64,000 nt of DNA, from NCBI GenBank assembly GCA_017516485.1, contig JAFXCH010000013.1, positions 59,195 to 123,194 of the forward strand, written 5' to 3'. This document shows, one piece after another, positions 7,762-15,329 of this stretch (position 1 is its first letter; each line of letters begins with the position of its first letter). This DNA comes from Clostridia bacterium (GTDB lineage: Bacteria; Bacillota; Clostridia; Oscillospirales; Acutalibacteraceae). Below the pieces are notes generated by a model. It was not told the DNA's origin and ran no database searches. It saw only the letters and a program-made list of their open reading frames with translations. The translations under genes and the position numbers were made by a program.

Positions 7762-9393
7762 TTATTTGAGAAGCTCCGTTTCACACAGTGAAACAACATC
7801 GCCGGAGCTGAGAATTTTTACCGATGTGATTTTCGGGTTTGTTGCAATATATCTGCTTTGGAAAAAAAGCGGTATAATTACGGCGTTTTGCACCAGATAT
7901 GTTTGTGCTGCCGCACAGCCTTCGGCTACGCTTTTGGCAGAGCTTGCAGTAAGAAGCTGTGAGAGGAGAGTGTTGAAATTCTCCGAAGTGTAACGGCAGA
8001 TGTTGTTACTGTCGCGGAAAGAGTAGAGGAATTCCACTGCAGTTTCGGCGTTGGTTGATATTGGCGCAACCGCACACTGGTAGTTGCCTTTGCTTACTCT
8101 TTCCTTGAGTTCATCGGCGTCAGTAACTTCAACTTTTGCTGAGAATTTGATGCCGAAAAGCTGCTGCCAATCCTGTATCGTTTTGCGAATTGCTGTTTCG
8201 TATTCGGGTGTACAAAGAACATTGAAAGAACATTCTTTGCCCTGCATACATTCGTCAAAATACTTCTTTGCGGTTGTGGTATTATTGGCAGGCAGGCCGA
8301 CGGCAGGTAAAATATTCTGACAGGATTTACCGTCGATGGTGCAGGACGGAGGAATTATACCTGATGCTTGGCTCGGCTTGTCGTTTGCCGATGAAAGTAT
8401 CTCGTTAAAATCGGTTGACATTACGAGTGCAAGCCTGAATTTGGGGTTGCTCATAATCGGGTCAGAACAGTTGAAAGCCAAACCCCATAAGGTGTTCTGT
8501 ATTTCGTAAACATTACACTTCTTGTCTTTTGCCTTCTCTACCTGTGCGGCAGTCAATTCGGCAACGGCATACTTCTGGTCGAGCAGGTTATCCAGGATTA
8601 CCTGCTCATCCTGTGTGAATGCGTAGGTCAGTGAGTATATTTTTGCCGCAGAGTGAGAGTTGTCCTCGTTGCGACGCAGTACTATGTTGTTTCCGGAATA
8701 CCATCTTGAAAGATAAAACGAGCCGTTGCAGAGTATTGCTTCAGCACTGAGTCCGTATCTGCCCTTGGTGGCTTCAAAAAACTCTTGGTTACACGGTGCG
8801 GTAATCGGTTCGGTAAGTACCTGCATAAACTCACTGCTTGCATATTCAAGCTCAATCTGCAAGGTGAAGTCGTCTATTGCGGTAACGCCGAGTTGTTCAG
8901 GCGGCAGAAGACCTTTGTGTACCTTTTCGGCATTTTTAATCATATAAAGTCGGTATGCACCGGGCGACTTGGTGTCGGGCATAAGAGCACGACGGATACC
9001 GAAAACAAAGTCATGGGCGGTAACTCTCAGGTCAATTGCATTTTCATAATTTTCGCCGAATATTTCTTCGTGGTTGGAGTTGATATGCCATTTGTTGTCG
9101 TTGTAAAGGGTGAATCTGTATGCAAGTCCGTTAGTTGACGGTGTCACTTTTTCGGCTGCCGCAGGCAGGATTTTACCTTCGGAGTCAGTTTTCATCAGCA
9201 TTTCATAGCAGTTTGCCGCAATGGTAAGACTTTCAGATGTATCTGCAGTCTGCGGGTCGAGCGAAACAGGTTCGTTTGCCATAGGACAGCGCAGTTCAGC
9301 ATCCTTTACCGTGCTTGAACAGGCGGTAAAAGACAGACATATTATTAAGGCTGTAAGGATTGCGGATATTATCTTAAATGCGATTTTTGACAT
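7762..9393 (-). CDS. Oligopeptide ABC transporter substrate-binding lipoprotein (OppA/SBP_bac_5)
   Basis: A 543-residue extracellular lipoprotein. The chosen ATG at 9393 follows GTGAGG and gives a normal lipoprotein signal ending FTAC with lipidated Cys25; the open frame further upstream runs through the promoter. The mature part opens with the family motif NEPVSLDPQTADTSES. Later WHINSNHEEI and DFVFGIRRAL match the SBP_bac_5 fold, which binds peptides or other solutes at the cell surface for import. No permease or ATPase genes accompany it, so it either uses a transporter encoded elsewhere or acts as an independent receptor. First gene of a four-gene operon with its own promoter. Confidence 0.9.
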   Translation of the reverse strand: MSKIAFKIISAILTALIICLSFTACSSTVKDAELRCPMANEPVSLDPQTADTSESLTIAANCYEMLMKTDSEGKILPAAAEKVTPSTNGLAYRFTLYNDNKWHINSNHEEIFGENYENAIDLRVTAHDFVFGIRRALMPDTKSPGAYRLYMIKNAEKVHKGLLPPEQLGVTAIDDFTLQIELEYASSEFMQVLTEPITAPCNQEFFEATKGRYGLSAEAILCNGSFYLSRWYSGNNIVLRRNEDNSHSAAKIYSLTYAFTQDEQVILDNLLDQKYAVAELTAAQVEKAKDKKCNVYEIQNTLWGLAFNCSDPIMSNPKFRLALVMSTDFNEILSSANDKPSQASGIIPPSCTIDGKSCQNILPAVGLPANNTTTAKKYFDECMQGKECSFNVLCTPEYETAIRKTIQDWQQLFGIKFSAKVEVTDADELKERVSKGNYQCAVAPISTNAETAVEFLYSFRDSNNICRYTSENFNTLLSQLLTASSAKSVAEGCAAAQTYLVQNAVIIPLFFQSRYIATNPKITSVKILSSGDVVSLCETELLK

Positions 9394-9438
9394 TTGCCTC
9401 ACTCGCTTTATATTGTGGTTTTTATATGTATTATTTCT

Positions 9439-9467
9439 ATTATATATCATTATAAGCGATATAGCAA
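9439..9467 (-). promoter_or_regulatory. Promoter for the OppA-like lipoprotein operon
   Basis: Minus-strand TTGCTA (9462-9467) and TATAAT (9439-9444) with 17-bp spacing, 45 bp upstream of the lipoprotein start. It diverges from the EF-G-like gene promoter. Confidence 0.6.
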
Positions 9468-9553
9468 ATGTTTTTGCATAGGTTTGCAAAAAAGAATTTC
9501 ATAAAAAGAAGTGCTGTGAATGTAAAAATTTTGTGCAATTTCCAAAAAAATTC

Positions 9554-9582
9554 TTGAAATAGTGAAAAGGTTATGTTATAAT
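9554..9582 (+). promoter_or_regulatory. Sigma-A promoter for the EF-G paralogue
   Basis: TTGAAA (9554-9559) and TATAAT (9577-9582) are 17 bp apart. The 85-nt leader that follows contains two small hairpins (TTCGCC/GGCGGA near 9595-9611 and CGGAA/TTCCG near 9642-9656) before AAGGAGG. Confidence 0.75.
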
Positions 9583-9675
9583 TCACCATAGTATTCGCCT
9601 TTTTGGCGGATATAGACTTCATTTTTGTATTTTTATCGGTCGGAATTAAGTTCCGGCTGCAAGGAGGAAACCACA

Positions 9676-11727
9676 TTGAAAGCGTATAACGCAAAAGACA
9701 TCCGTAACATAGCTCTTGCAGGCCACGGTGACAGAGGTAAGACAACTCTCGCCGAAGCTATGCTTTATATTGCCAAGGCAACTGACCGTCTCGGCCGTGT
9801 TGCTGACGGAAATACAGTGCTTGACTTCGATCCTGAAGAAAAGCGCCGCACAGCGTCCGTTTCTACTGCTGTTGCTCCTCTTGAGTGGAACAACTGCAAA
9901 ATCAATCTTCTTGATACTCCCGGTATGTTCGACTTTGCAGGCGGTATTGCTGAGGGTATCCGTGCAGCTGAGTGCGCACTTATCGTAGTCGGCGGCAGCA
10001 TGGAGAAGTTTGATGTCGGTGCAGAGAAGGCTCTCAAGGCAGCAGACAAGAGAGGCATCGCAAAGATGTTTGCTGTCACAAGACTCGATACAGAGCACAA
10101 CGACTTCTACCGTACATTCAATACAATCGTTGCTCAGGTTGGTGCATCTGCTTGCCCGATGGTAGTACCCCAGATTGTTGACGGTAAGATTGTAAGTTAT
10201 GTAAACCTTGTTACAAACAAGGCTTATTCATACACATACGGCAACGCAAACGAAATCGATATGCCCGACGATACACGCGTAAACGCTATGAGAGACATCT
10301 TCAACGAGGCTGTTGCTTCTGCTGACGATGCACTTATGGAGAAGTTCTTTGAGGGTGAAGAATTCACTCATGAAGAAATAGTAAACGGTCTTAAGGCAGG
10401 TATTGCTTCAGGTGCTGTCGTACCCGTATTTGCTTGCGCAGGTTATACAATGGATGCTGTCGATATGCTTCTCGACGGTATTGCAAACTTTGCTCCCGAT
10501 GCTACAAACCTTAAAGAGGGCGGCATTGAGTGCGACGAAAACGGTCCTCTTGCAGCAATCTGCTTCAAGACTGTTGCTGACCCGTTTGTCGGTAAGATGT
10601 CCTACTTCAAGGTTGTATCCGGTAAGCTCACATCTGACGTTCAGGCTGTCAACTCCCGTACAGGCGAGCCCGAGCGTATGGGTAAGCTTGTTACCGTGCG
10701 CGGCGGCAAGCAGGAAGATGCTGCTTGTATCCCTGCAGGTGATATCGGTGCTGCTACAAAGCTTGCTAATACTGTTACAGGCGATACACTTTATGCACCT
10801 AAAAACGAGGTTGAGCTTGACCCCGTTTCATTCCCTGCACCCTGCTTCTCAATGGCAATAAATGTACGCAAGAAGGGCGAGGAAGAGAAGGTTGCTTCCG
10901 GTATGCTCCGCCTTGCAGAAGAAGATCCTACAATCAAATTTGCTATAAATAAAGAAACACGTGAGCAGGTTGTCAGCGGCCTTGGTGAGCAGCATCTTGA
11001 TGTTGTAAAGTCCAAGCTCAAGGCAAAGTTCGGCGTAGAGGTTGACCTCACAGTACCGAGAGTTGCATACAGAGAAACTATCCGTAAGGTTGTTGACAAG
11101 CAGGGACGTCATAAGAAACAGTCCGGCGGTCACGGCCAGTTCGGTGACGTCTGGATTCGTTTTGAGCCGTATATGGGCGAAGAGGATTTCGTATTCACAT
11201 CTGACGAAGTTGTCGGCGGCGCAGTTCCGAAGAATTTCTTCCCTGCAGTTGAAAAGGGTCTTCGCGAGTGTATCGCAAAGGGCCTTATCGCAGGTTACCC
11301 GATGGTAGGTATCAAGGCAGCTCTTCACGACGGCTCTTATCATCCGGTTGACTCTTCCGAAATGGCGTTCAAGACTGCTGCTGCTCTTGCTTTCAAGGCA
11401 GCTATTCCTGAGGCACAGCCCACAATTCTCGAGCCTGTCGGCCTTCTCAAGGTCTATATGCCCGAGTCAAAGTTCGGCGATATCATGGGCGATATTACAA
11501 AGCGTCGCGGCCGTGTTATCGGTATGGGTCCGTGCGATGAGCCTTCTCTTCAGGAGTTTGTCGCAGAAGTTCCCATGGCTGAAATGGGCGACTTTGCAAC
11601 TGTTCTCCGTCAGGTAACTCAGGGCAGAGGCTACTTCAACTTCGAGTTTGTCCGTTATGAGGATGCTCCGATGAACGTTCAGCAGAAGGTTATCGAAGAC
11701 GCAAAGGCAAGAATGGAAGAAGAATAA
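9676..11727 (+). CDS. Elongation factor G-like translational GTPase
   Basis: A 683-residue EF-G paralogue of the type found beside canonical fusA in Clostridia. Start is a TTG with AAGGAGG 8 bp upstream. The P-loop is GHGDRGKT (residues 16-23), switch II DTPG from Asp80, and domains III-V include GLGEQHLDVV, SGGHGQFGDV, the HDGSYHPVDSSE region and TKRRGRVIGM. The NKxD guanine motif reads TRLD at 135-138, a departure from the canonical form. Canonical fusA normally sits in the str operon with rpsL, rpsG and tuf, none of which is here. This copy is probably an auxiliary factor acting in translocation, ribosome recycling or stress. It stands alone with its own promoter and terminator. Confidence 0.88.
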   Translation: MKAYNAKDIRNIALAGHGDRGKTTLAEAMLYIAKATDRLGRVADGNTVLDFDPEEKRRTASVSTAVAPLEWNNCKINLLDTPGMFDFAGGIAEGIRAAECALIVVGGSMEKFDVGAEKALKAADKRGIAKMFAVTRLDTEHNDFYRTFNTIVAQVGASACPMVVPQIVDGKIVSYVNLVTNKAYSYTYGNANEIDMPDDTRVNAMRDIFNEAVASADDALMEKFFEGEEFTHEEIVNGLKAGIASGAVVPVFACAGYTMDAVDMLLDGIANFAPDATNLKEGGIECDENGPLAAICFKTVADPFVGKMSYFKVVSGKLTSDVQAVNSRTGEPERMGKLVTVRGGKQEDAACIPAGDIGAATKLANTVTGDTLYAPKNEVELDPVSFPAPCFSMAINVRKKGEEEKVASGMLRLAEEDPTIKFAINKETREQVVSGLGEQHLDVVKSKLKAKFGVEVDLTVPRVAYRETIRKVVDKQGRHKKQSGGHGQFGDVWIRFEPYMGEEDFVFTSDEVVGGAVPKNFFPAVEKGLRECIAKGLIAGYPMVGIKAALHDGSYHPVDSSEMAFKTAAALAFKAAIPEAQPTILEPVGLLKVYMPESKFGDIMGDITKRRGRVIGMGPCDEPSLQEFVAEVPMAEMGDFATVLRQVTQGRGYFNFEFVRYEDAPMNVQQKVIEDAKARMEEE

Positions 11728-11746
11728 TTTTCCAATATAAATAATC

Positions 11747-11790
11747 AATCCCCGTCTGTGATGATGAGTCGCAGACGGGGATTTTTTGTT
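11747..11790. terminator. Strong terminator after the EF-G paralogue
   Basis: AATCCCCGTCTG (11747-11758) pairs perfectly with CAGACGGGGATT (11772-11783), followed by TTTTTGTTTT. The minus-strand gene ends at 11791, so the hairpin may serve both directions. Confidence 0.85.
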
Positions 11791-12309
11791 TTAATAGCTG
11801 TTGGTTTTAGGGGTTAATCTTTTAAGCAGTATTATCAGCGGACATATCAGCAGGCCGCACACAAAGTTGCTTATGCCGTGGGTTATGTCAAAGGCGAAGC
11901 CTGCGGCAATCCAGGTCAGCATTCCTTTGAAATTAAGGCCGAAAATCAGTGCCTGGGCAGGTGCATAAAGAATTCCGTAAAGAAATCCGTGCAAGGCACA
12001 TACCGCGGAGTAAATGAACGGTTTTGCTTTTTCGGGCAGCTTTTTCGGCAGTAACATTACCGCACCCCAGAGCAGAGTCCATATATACAAATATGCAATC
12101 CACCATGTTGCAAAGCCGTTGAGCAGACCTGTAACAAATATAAAAATATATATCGGATACAGTGCTTTTTTGCGATAAACCACGGTTATTGCGACGATGA
12201 ATGTGCCTATAAGGTGAATGTTCGGCAGTACATCCATCAGTACTTTTGACGCAAACATCATTGCGCCAAGCATACTGAAAACTGCAATTTCGCGTACGTT
12301 CAGTTTCAT
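11791..12309 (-). CDS. ECF transporter S component, probable cobalamin/corrinoid type (CblT-like)
   Basis: A 172-residue membrane protein with about five or six hydrophobic segments and the S-component style start KLNVREIAVFSMLGAMMFASK. It begins inside the stop codon of the DUF4430 lipoprotein gene (ATGA overlap), so the pair is translationally coupled and both are under the upstream cobalamin riboswitch. B12-regulated S components without their own ATPase are known in Firmicutes as CblT/CbrT-type importers that use a shared energising module. The B12 assignment therefore rests on the riboswitch and partner gene rather than on a diagnostic motif. Confidence 0.75.
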   Translation of the reverse strand: MKLNVREIAVFSMLGAMMFASKVLMDVLPNIHLIGTFIVAITVVYRKKALYPIYIFIFVTGLLNGFATWWIAYLYIWTLLWGAVMLLPKKLPEKAKPFIYSAVCALHGFLYGILYAPAQALIFGLNFKGMLTWIAAGFAFDITHGISNFVCGLLICPLIILLKRLTPKTNSY

Positions 12310-12716
12310 TTTTCTGCCTTGAATGCGTATACTTCACCGGGTTTGATTTCTGTCATATCTACACCTGCCGGAGCCATTTCTCCGTTGATGTAAAAAGCCC
12401 AGTACATACCGTCTTTGTCGTAGTCAAGAGTGATGCCGTTTACCGTTTTTACATACAGTCCGTACTGTCCTTCTTCGCCTGAAATAAGGCCTTCGTCCTG
12501 CAATGCTTCACCGACAATTTTCTTGTTTGTGCTTACAGTAAAGTCTGTTGTTTTGCCGTCAGCATCGGTTACGCTGAATTTGAATTCTGTCGTAACGGCA
12601 TTGGTTTCGCCTTCGGTTGGCTTTTGTCCGCATCCGAATGTGCCGAGTGCTATGGCCGCAACAAGCACCGCACAAACAAGCGCAGACAACGTTTTTTTCA
12701 TTCGTGTCTTTTGCAT
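12306..12716 (-). CDS. DUF4430 (transcobalamin-like) lipoprotein
   Basis: A 136-residue lipoprotein. The ATG at 12716 follows AAAGGAGAC; the longer open frame upstream runs through the riboswitch and is not coding. The signal ends with Cys29 in TFGC. The exported part is a single DUF4430 domain (TVSTNKKIVGEALQDEGLI, then YVKTVNGI, YWAFYINGE and KPGEVYAFK), the fold that also forms the C-terminal part of eukaryotic transcobalamin and intrinsic factor. Together with the cobalamin riboswitch and the coupled S component this suggests a surface-anchored corrinoid-capture protein feeding the importer. The function is inferred; the domain is also found in proteins not linked to B12. Confidence 0.82.
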   Translation of the reverse strand: MQKTRMKKTLSALVCAVLVAAIALGTFGCGQKPTEGETNAVTTEFKFSVTDADGKTTDFTVSTNKKIVGEALQDEGLISGEEGQYGLYVKTVNGITLDYDKDGMYWAFYINGEMAPAGVDMTEIKPGEVYAFKAEK

Positions 12717-12782
12717 GGTTGTGTCTCCTTTGATTATTTGATTTTGTTTTGTCCCTTTGCTGTCGGCACTCGCAACATTCGC

Positions 12783-12960
12783 ATTCCGGGCAATTGTCAT
12801 CCGGGTATTTCGACTGCGGTATCTGTCTTTCCGCCTTCTCGGGAATAAAAATCCCAATGGCTTGTCCCCGATTTGCGGCATCGGGCAGGAGAGACAGTGA
12901 TTATATACCTCACGGCGACGGGCTCGTGCAGGAGTTTCACCTGCTTCCCCGACAATGACA
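12783..12960 (-). promoter_or_regulatory. Cobalamin riboswitch
   Basis: The minus strand shows the typical elements in order. GGGAAGCAGGTGAAACTCCT is followed by GCACGAGCCCGTCGCCGTGA, then GACAAGCCATTGGGATTTTT with a pairing CCCGAGAAGGCGG, then the B12-box-like GCAGTCGAAATACCCGG. TGTCAT and ATGACA near the two ends form the closing P1 stem. The element begins at the predicted transcription start and ends about 65 nt before the DUF4430 lipoprotein gene. B12 riboswitches normally repress when the ligand is bound. A GC hairpin (CCGG..CCGG) at the 3' end could be part of the expression platform. Confidence 0.88.
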
Positions 12961-12965
12961 CAGGA

Positions 12966-12994
12966 ATTATAGCATATTTTTTCATTACGGGCAA
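12966..12994 (-). promoter_or_regulatory. Promoter of the B12-regulated operon
   Basis: Minus-strand TTGCCC (12989-12994) and TATAAT (12966-12971), 17 bp apart, place the transcription start at the 5' edge of the riboswitch. Confidence 0.65.
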
Positions 12995-13044
12995 TATGTA
13001 ACTGCGTTAAGCTGATTTCTCATAAATTTTTTAAAAAATTTCTC

Positions 13045-13073
13045 TTGCAGATAGTGACAAATCAATATATATA
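13045..13073 (+). promoter_or_regulatory. Possible promoter in an AT-rich tract before the subtilase gene
   Basis: TTGCAG (13045-13050) lies 17 bp before TATATA in a run of alternating AT (13064-13090). The run offers several possible -10 hexamers, so the position is uncertain. The rest of 12995-13115 holds nothing else I can identify. Confidence 0.35.
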
Positions 13074-13115
13074 TATTATTATATATAAGATATAGTAGAA
13101 GTGGAGGTGTTTTTG

Positions 13116-14801
13116 ATGAAGGCTGTTTTTAGTTTTATTATTGCTGTGCTTACCGCTTTATCGGGTTTCGGCGGAGAAATCGGCTTTGCCGGTGTTGAAG
13201 AGCTTTTTACCGACGTGCTTTCGATGTTTGTTCAGCGTGACGAATTTATCGGCGGAATTGACGACGGCGATATTGAGGCGATTGATGAAACTACAGGTTA
13301 TGTCAAAAACACCGTAATGATAATATTCAATGAGGATGCAGGCTTTTTCTCAAAGCTTGATGTACTTAAGGCTTCGGGCGGTGTTACCGTAGGCAGTATA
13401 CCTGACCTCGGGATTTGTGTTGTCAGAACTGCTCCTACAGACCTTGACGGACTTACAGCACTTTGCGATAAACTCAACTCTCACAGTGCGGTTGCTGTGG
13501 CTACGGTCACTCCTGCACGTAAGATTGAAGCGCAGTACACACCCGATGACCCGTTTACCGATTACGATTGGTATGAGGAGTATTGGAATGAATCAAGCCC
13601 ATACGGTAACAATTGGTGGCTTGAGGCAATCGATGCAAGAGGTGCGTGGGGTTACGACAGCCTTTACGAGAATATCGATATCGGCGTTGTCGACGGCGGA
13701 TTTGATATATCACACGATGAGCTTGACGGTAAGATAGTTTTTCCGAGCTCAAAGGAAGCTTCGCGTAACCGACCTAACAGCCACGGCACCCACGTTGCAG
13801 GTATTATCGCTGCCGAGGGTAACAACGGTACGGGTATCAGCGGTATATGTCAGGATTCAACACTTATCTGTGTAGATTGGACTCCGTCTGACGGTCAGCT
13901 CTGGATCCCTGACCTGGCAGTGCTTATCGGCTTTGTTGAGGTTGTAAAAGCAGGTGCCAAGGTAATCAATTTCTCTGTCGGCATCTCATCTTCAATTTCA
14001 GAGAAATCCGAAAAGTTTCCCTCAATTGTAAATAATTTCGATGCAATGCTTTATTCCTACGCGATGGGCTCACTGCTCAGTAAGGGATACGAATTCCTTG
14101 TTGTACAGTCTGCGGGCAACGGTAATGACGGCGGCTATGCGGTAAACGCATCGCAGAACGGTCTTTTCTGTTCATTTAAAGAGGGCAGGGTTTTCCTTCC
14201 GTTTGCAGGTGTTACCAAGCAGGATTTGCTGGACAGAGTTATTATCGTGGGCAGTGCGGCTAACAACGGCAACCGATATATGCAGTCGTCATCGTCCAAT
14301 GTCGGTGATACGGTTGATATTTGTGCACCCGGCGTTATGGTTTACAGCTGCACTACCGAAAATGACTACACAACAAAGTCGGGTACATCAATGGCAGCCC
14401 CTGTTGTAACGGGTGTTGCTTCACTCGTCTGGTCGGTTGACCCGAGTCTTACCGCACCCGAGGTAAAAAAGATTGTCTGTGAAAACACGGTTGATACCGT
14501 TGAAGCGTCCGAAGAAAAGCATTTTACCGACATAGGCTACAGAAGTTACCCGATGGTTAATGCAAAGCTCGCTGTTGAGGCGGCAATTATGCAGATGGGT
14601 AATGCCTATGCCGTTGAATTCAGCGGCTATGCGGACGAAGAAGTTGTTTTTACAAATGCAAGCGGTGATGAGTTTGTGTTTGAAACAGATATAAGCGGCA
14701 ACCTCAGCTGTGTGCTTCCCGAGGGTGAGTATACCGTTGAATCACGCGATACAGAGGCAGAAATTACTGTTGATAAAGACACGGCGGTTAACCTGATATA
14801 A
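13116..14801 (+). CDS. Secreted subtilisin-family (S8) serine protease
   Basis: A 561-residue exported protease. Start is the ATG at 13116, 6 bp after GGAGGTG; a GTG at 13101 lies inside that ribosome site. The hydrophobic N-terminus (MKAVFSFIIAVLTALSGF) serves as signal or anchor. A pro-region of about 150 residues follows. The catalytic triad is Asp193 (VVDGGFD), His223 (SHGTHVAG) and Ser425 (SGTSMAAP), with the oxyanion Asn in QSAGNGND. About 60 residues after the catalytic domain form a small beta-rich tail. No sorting motif, membrane anchor or S-layer domain is visible, so it is probably released. Neighbours give no clear substrate. Confidence 0.92.
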   Translation: MKAVFSFIIAVLTALSGFGGEIGFAGVEELFTDVLSMFVQRDEFIGGIDDGDIEAIDETTGYVKNTVMIIFNEDAGFFSKLDVLKASGGVTVGSIPDLGICVVRTAPTDLDGLTALCDKLNSHSAVAVATVTPARKIEAQYTPDDPFTDYDWYEEYWNESSPYGNNWWLEAIDARGAWGYDSLYENIDIGVVDGGFDISHDELDGKIVFPSSKEASRNRPNSHGTHVAGIIAAEGNNGTGISGICQDSTLICVDWTPSDGQLWIPDLAVLIGFVEVVKAGAKVINFSVGISSSISEKSEKFPSIVNNFDAMLYSYAMGSLLSKGYEFLVVQSAGNGNDGGYAVNASQNGLFCSFKEGRVFLPFAGVTKQDLLDRVIIVGSAANNGNRYMQSSSSNVGDTVDICAPGVMVYSCTTENDYTTKSGTSMAAPVVTGVASLVWSVDPSLTAPEVKKIVCENTVDTVEASEEKHFTDIGYRSYPMVNAKLAVEAAIMQMGNAYAVEFSGYADEEVVFTNASGDEFVFETDISGNLSCVLPEGEYTVESRDTEAEITVDKDTAVNLI

Positions 14802-14848
14802 GGTAACTCACGGAATTGATTATAAAAACAACTGAAAGGAAGAAAGAT

Positions 14849-15196
14849 ATGATTAAAAGAGCAGAAGAAATGAACAGCTCCGTTAAAGTAAATATGCGTG
14901 ACGGCGACGGTCAGGTTGTTGTTACAAACCTGCTTGATGCAGGCGAGTATAAAGGCAAGTCAAGACTTGTCGCGACACTTACTCTCGAGCCCGGTTGCTC
15001 AATCGGTGAGCACGTGCACGAAAACGAAGAGGAAATCTTCTACATCGTTGAGGGCGAGGCTCAGTACTACGACGACGGCGAATGGGTAACACTTTATAAG
15101 GGTGACAGTTGCCTTTGCCTTGGCGGTCAGAAACATTCAATAGCAAACCGCAGCGACAAAACACTTGTTGTTGCCGCAGTAATTCTCACTTACTGA
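14849..15196 (+). CDS. Small cupin-domain protein
   Basis: A 115-residue single-domain cupin. The ATG at 14849 follows AAAGGAAG; an in-frame start 33 bp upstream has no ribosome site. Cupin motif 1 is GCSIGEHVHENEEEIFYIVEG, which provides the two His and the Glu that bind a metal. Motif 2 ends GGQKHSIANRSD with the fourth ligand His. Proteins of this size act as isomerases, dioxygenases or sugar-binding sensors, and no specific role can be read from the sequence. It lies between the subtilase gene and alaS with no obvious link to either. Confidence 0.85.
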   Translation: MIKRAEEMNSSVKVNMRDGDGQVVVTNLLDAGEYKGKSRLVATLTLEPGCSIGEHVHENEEEIFYIVEGEAQYYDDGEWVTLYKGDSCLCLGGQKHSIANRSDKTLVVAAVILTY

Positions 15197-15215
15197 TATA
15201 TCGGTAACCTTTTTT

Positions 15216-15240
15216 GCGGACGCCCGATGGGCGCCCCTAC
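15216..15240 (+). repeat. Short intergenic palindromic repeat ending GCCCCTAC
   Basis: GGACGCCC-GAT-GGGCGCCCC forms a small hairpin followed by TAC. Its end (CGCCCCTAC) recurs in the element at 29703-29728. It looks like a dispersed non-coding repeat; no ORF or terminator U tract is associated. Confidence 0.5.
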
Positions 15241-15254
15241 GGTATACGGTTAAA

Positions 15255-15284
15255 TTGATATACCATTGGTTATTAAAATATTAA
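15255..15284 (+). promoter_or_regulatory. Possible alaS promoter
   Basis: TTGATA (15255-15260) and TATTAA (15279-15284) with 18-bp spacing, next to an inverted repeat GGTATAC/GATATACC. The short leader has no T-box anticodon stem or T-box consensus. Confidence 0.35.
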
Positions 15285-15329
15285 ATCAAAAACAGCAATC
15301 AATACAGCTTGGAAAGGATTTTGAATAAA

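Noticed and set aside
12717-12881. N-terminal extension of the DUF4430 lipoprotein frame.
   Set aside because: The extension runs through the 3' part of the cobalamin riboswitch; the ATG at 12716 has a strong ribosome site and gives a proper lipoprotein signal.
13055-13095. Alternating AT run as a replication origin or attachment site.
   Set aside because: No DnaA boxes, iterons, integrase gene or flanking direct repeats are present; it is more simply a promoter region.
15197-15329. T-box riboswitch before alaS.
   Set aside because: The gap is only about 130 bp and shows no Stem I, no T-box consensus and no terminator/antiterminator pair.
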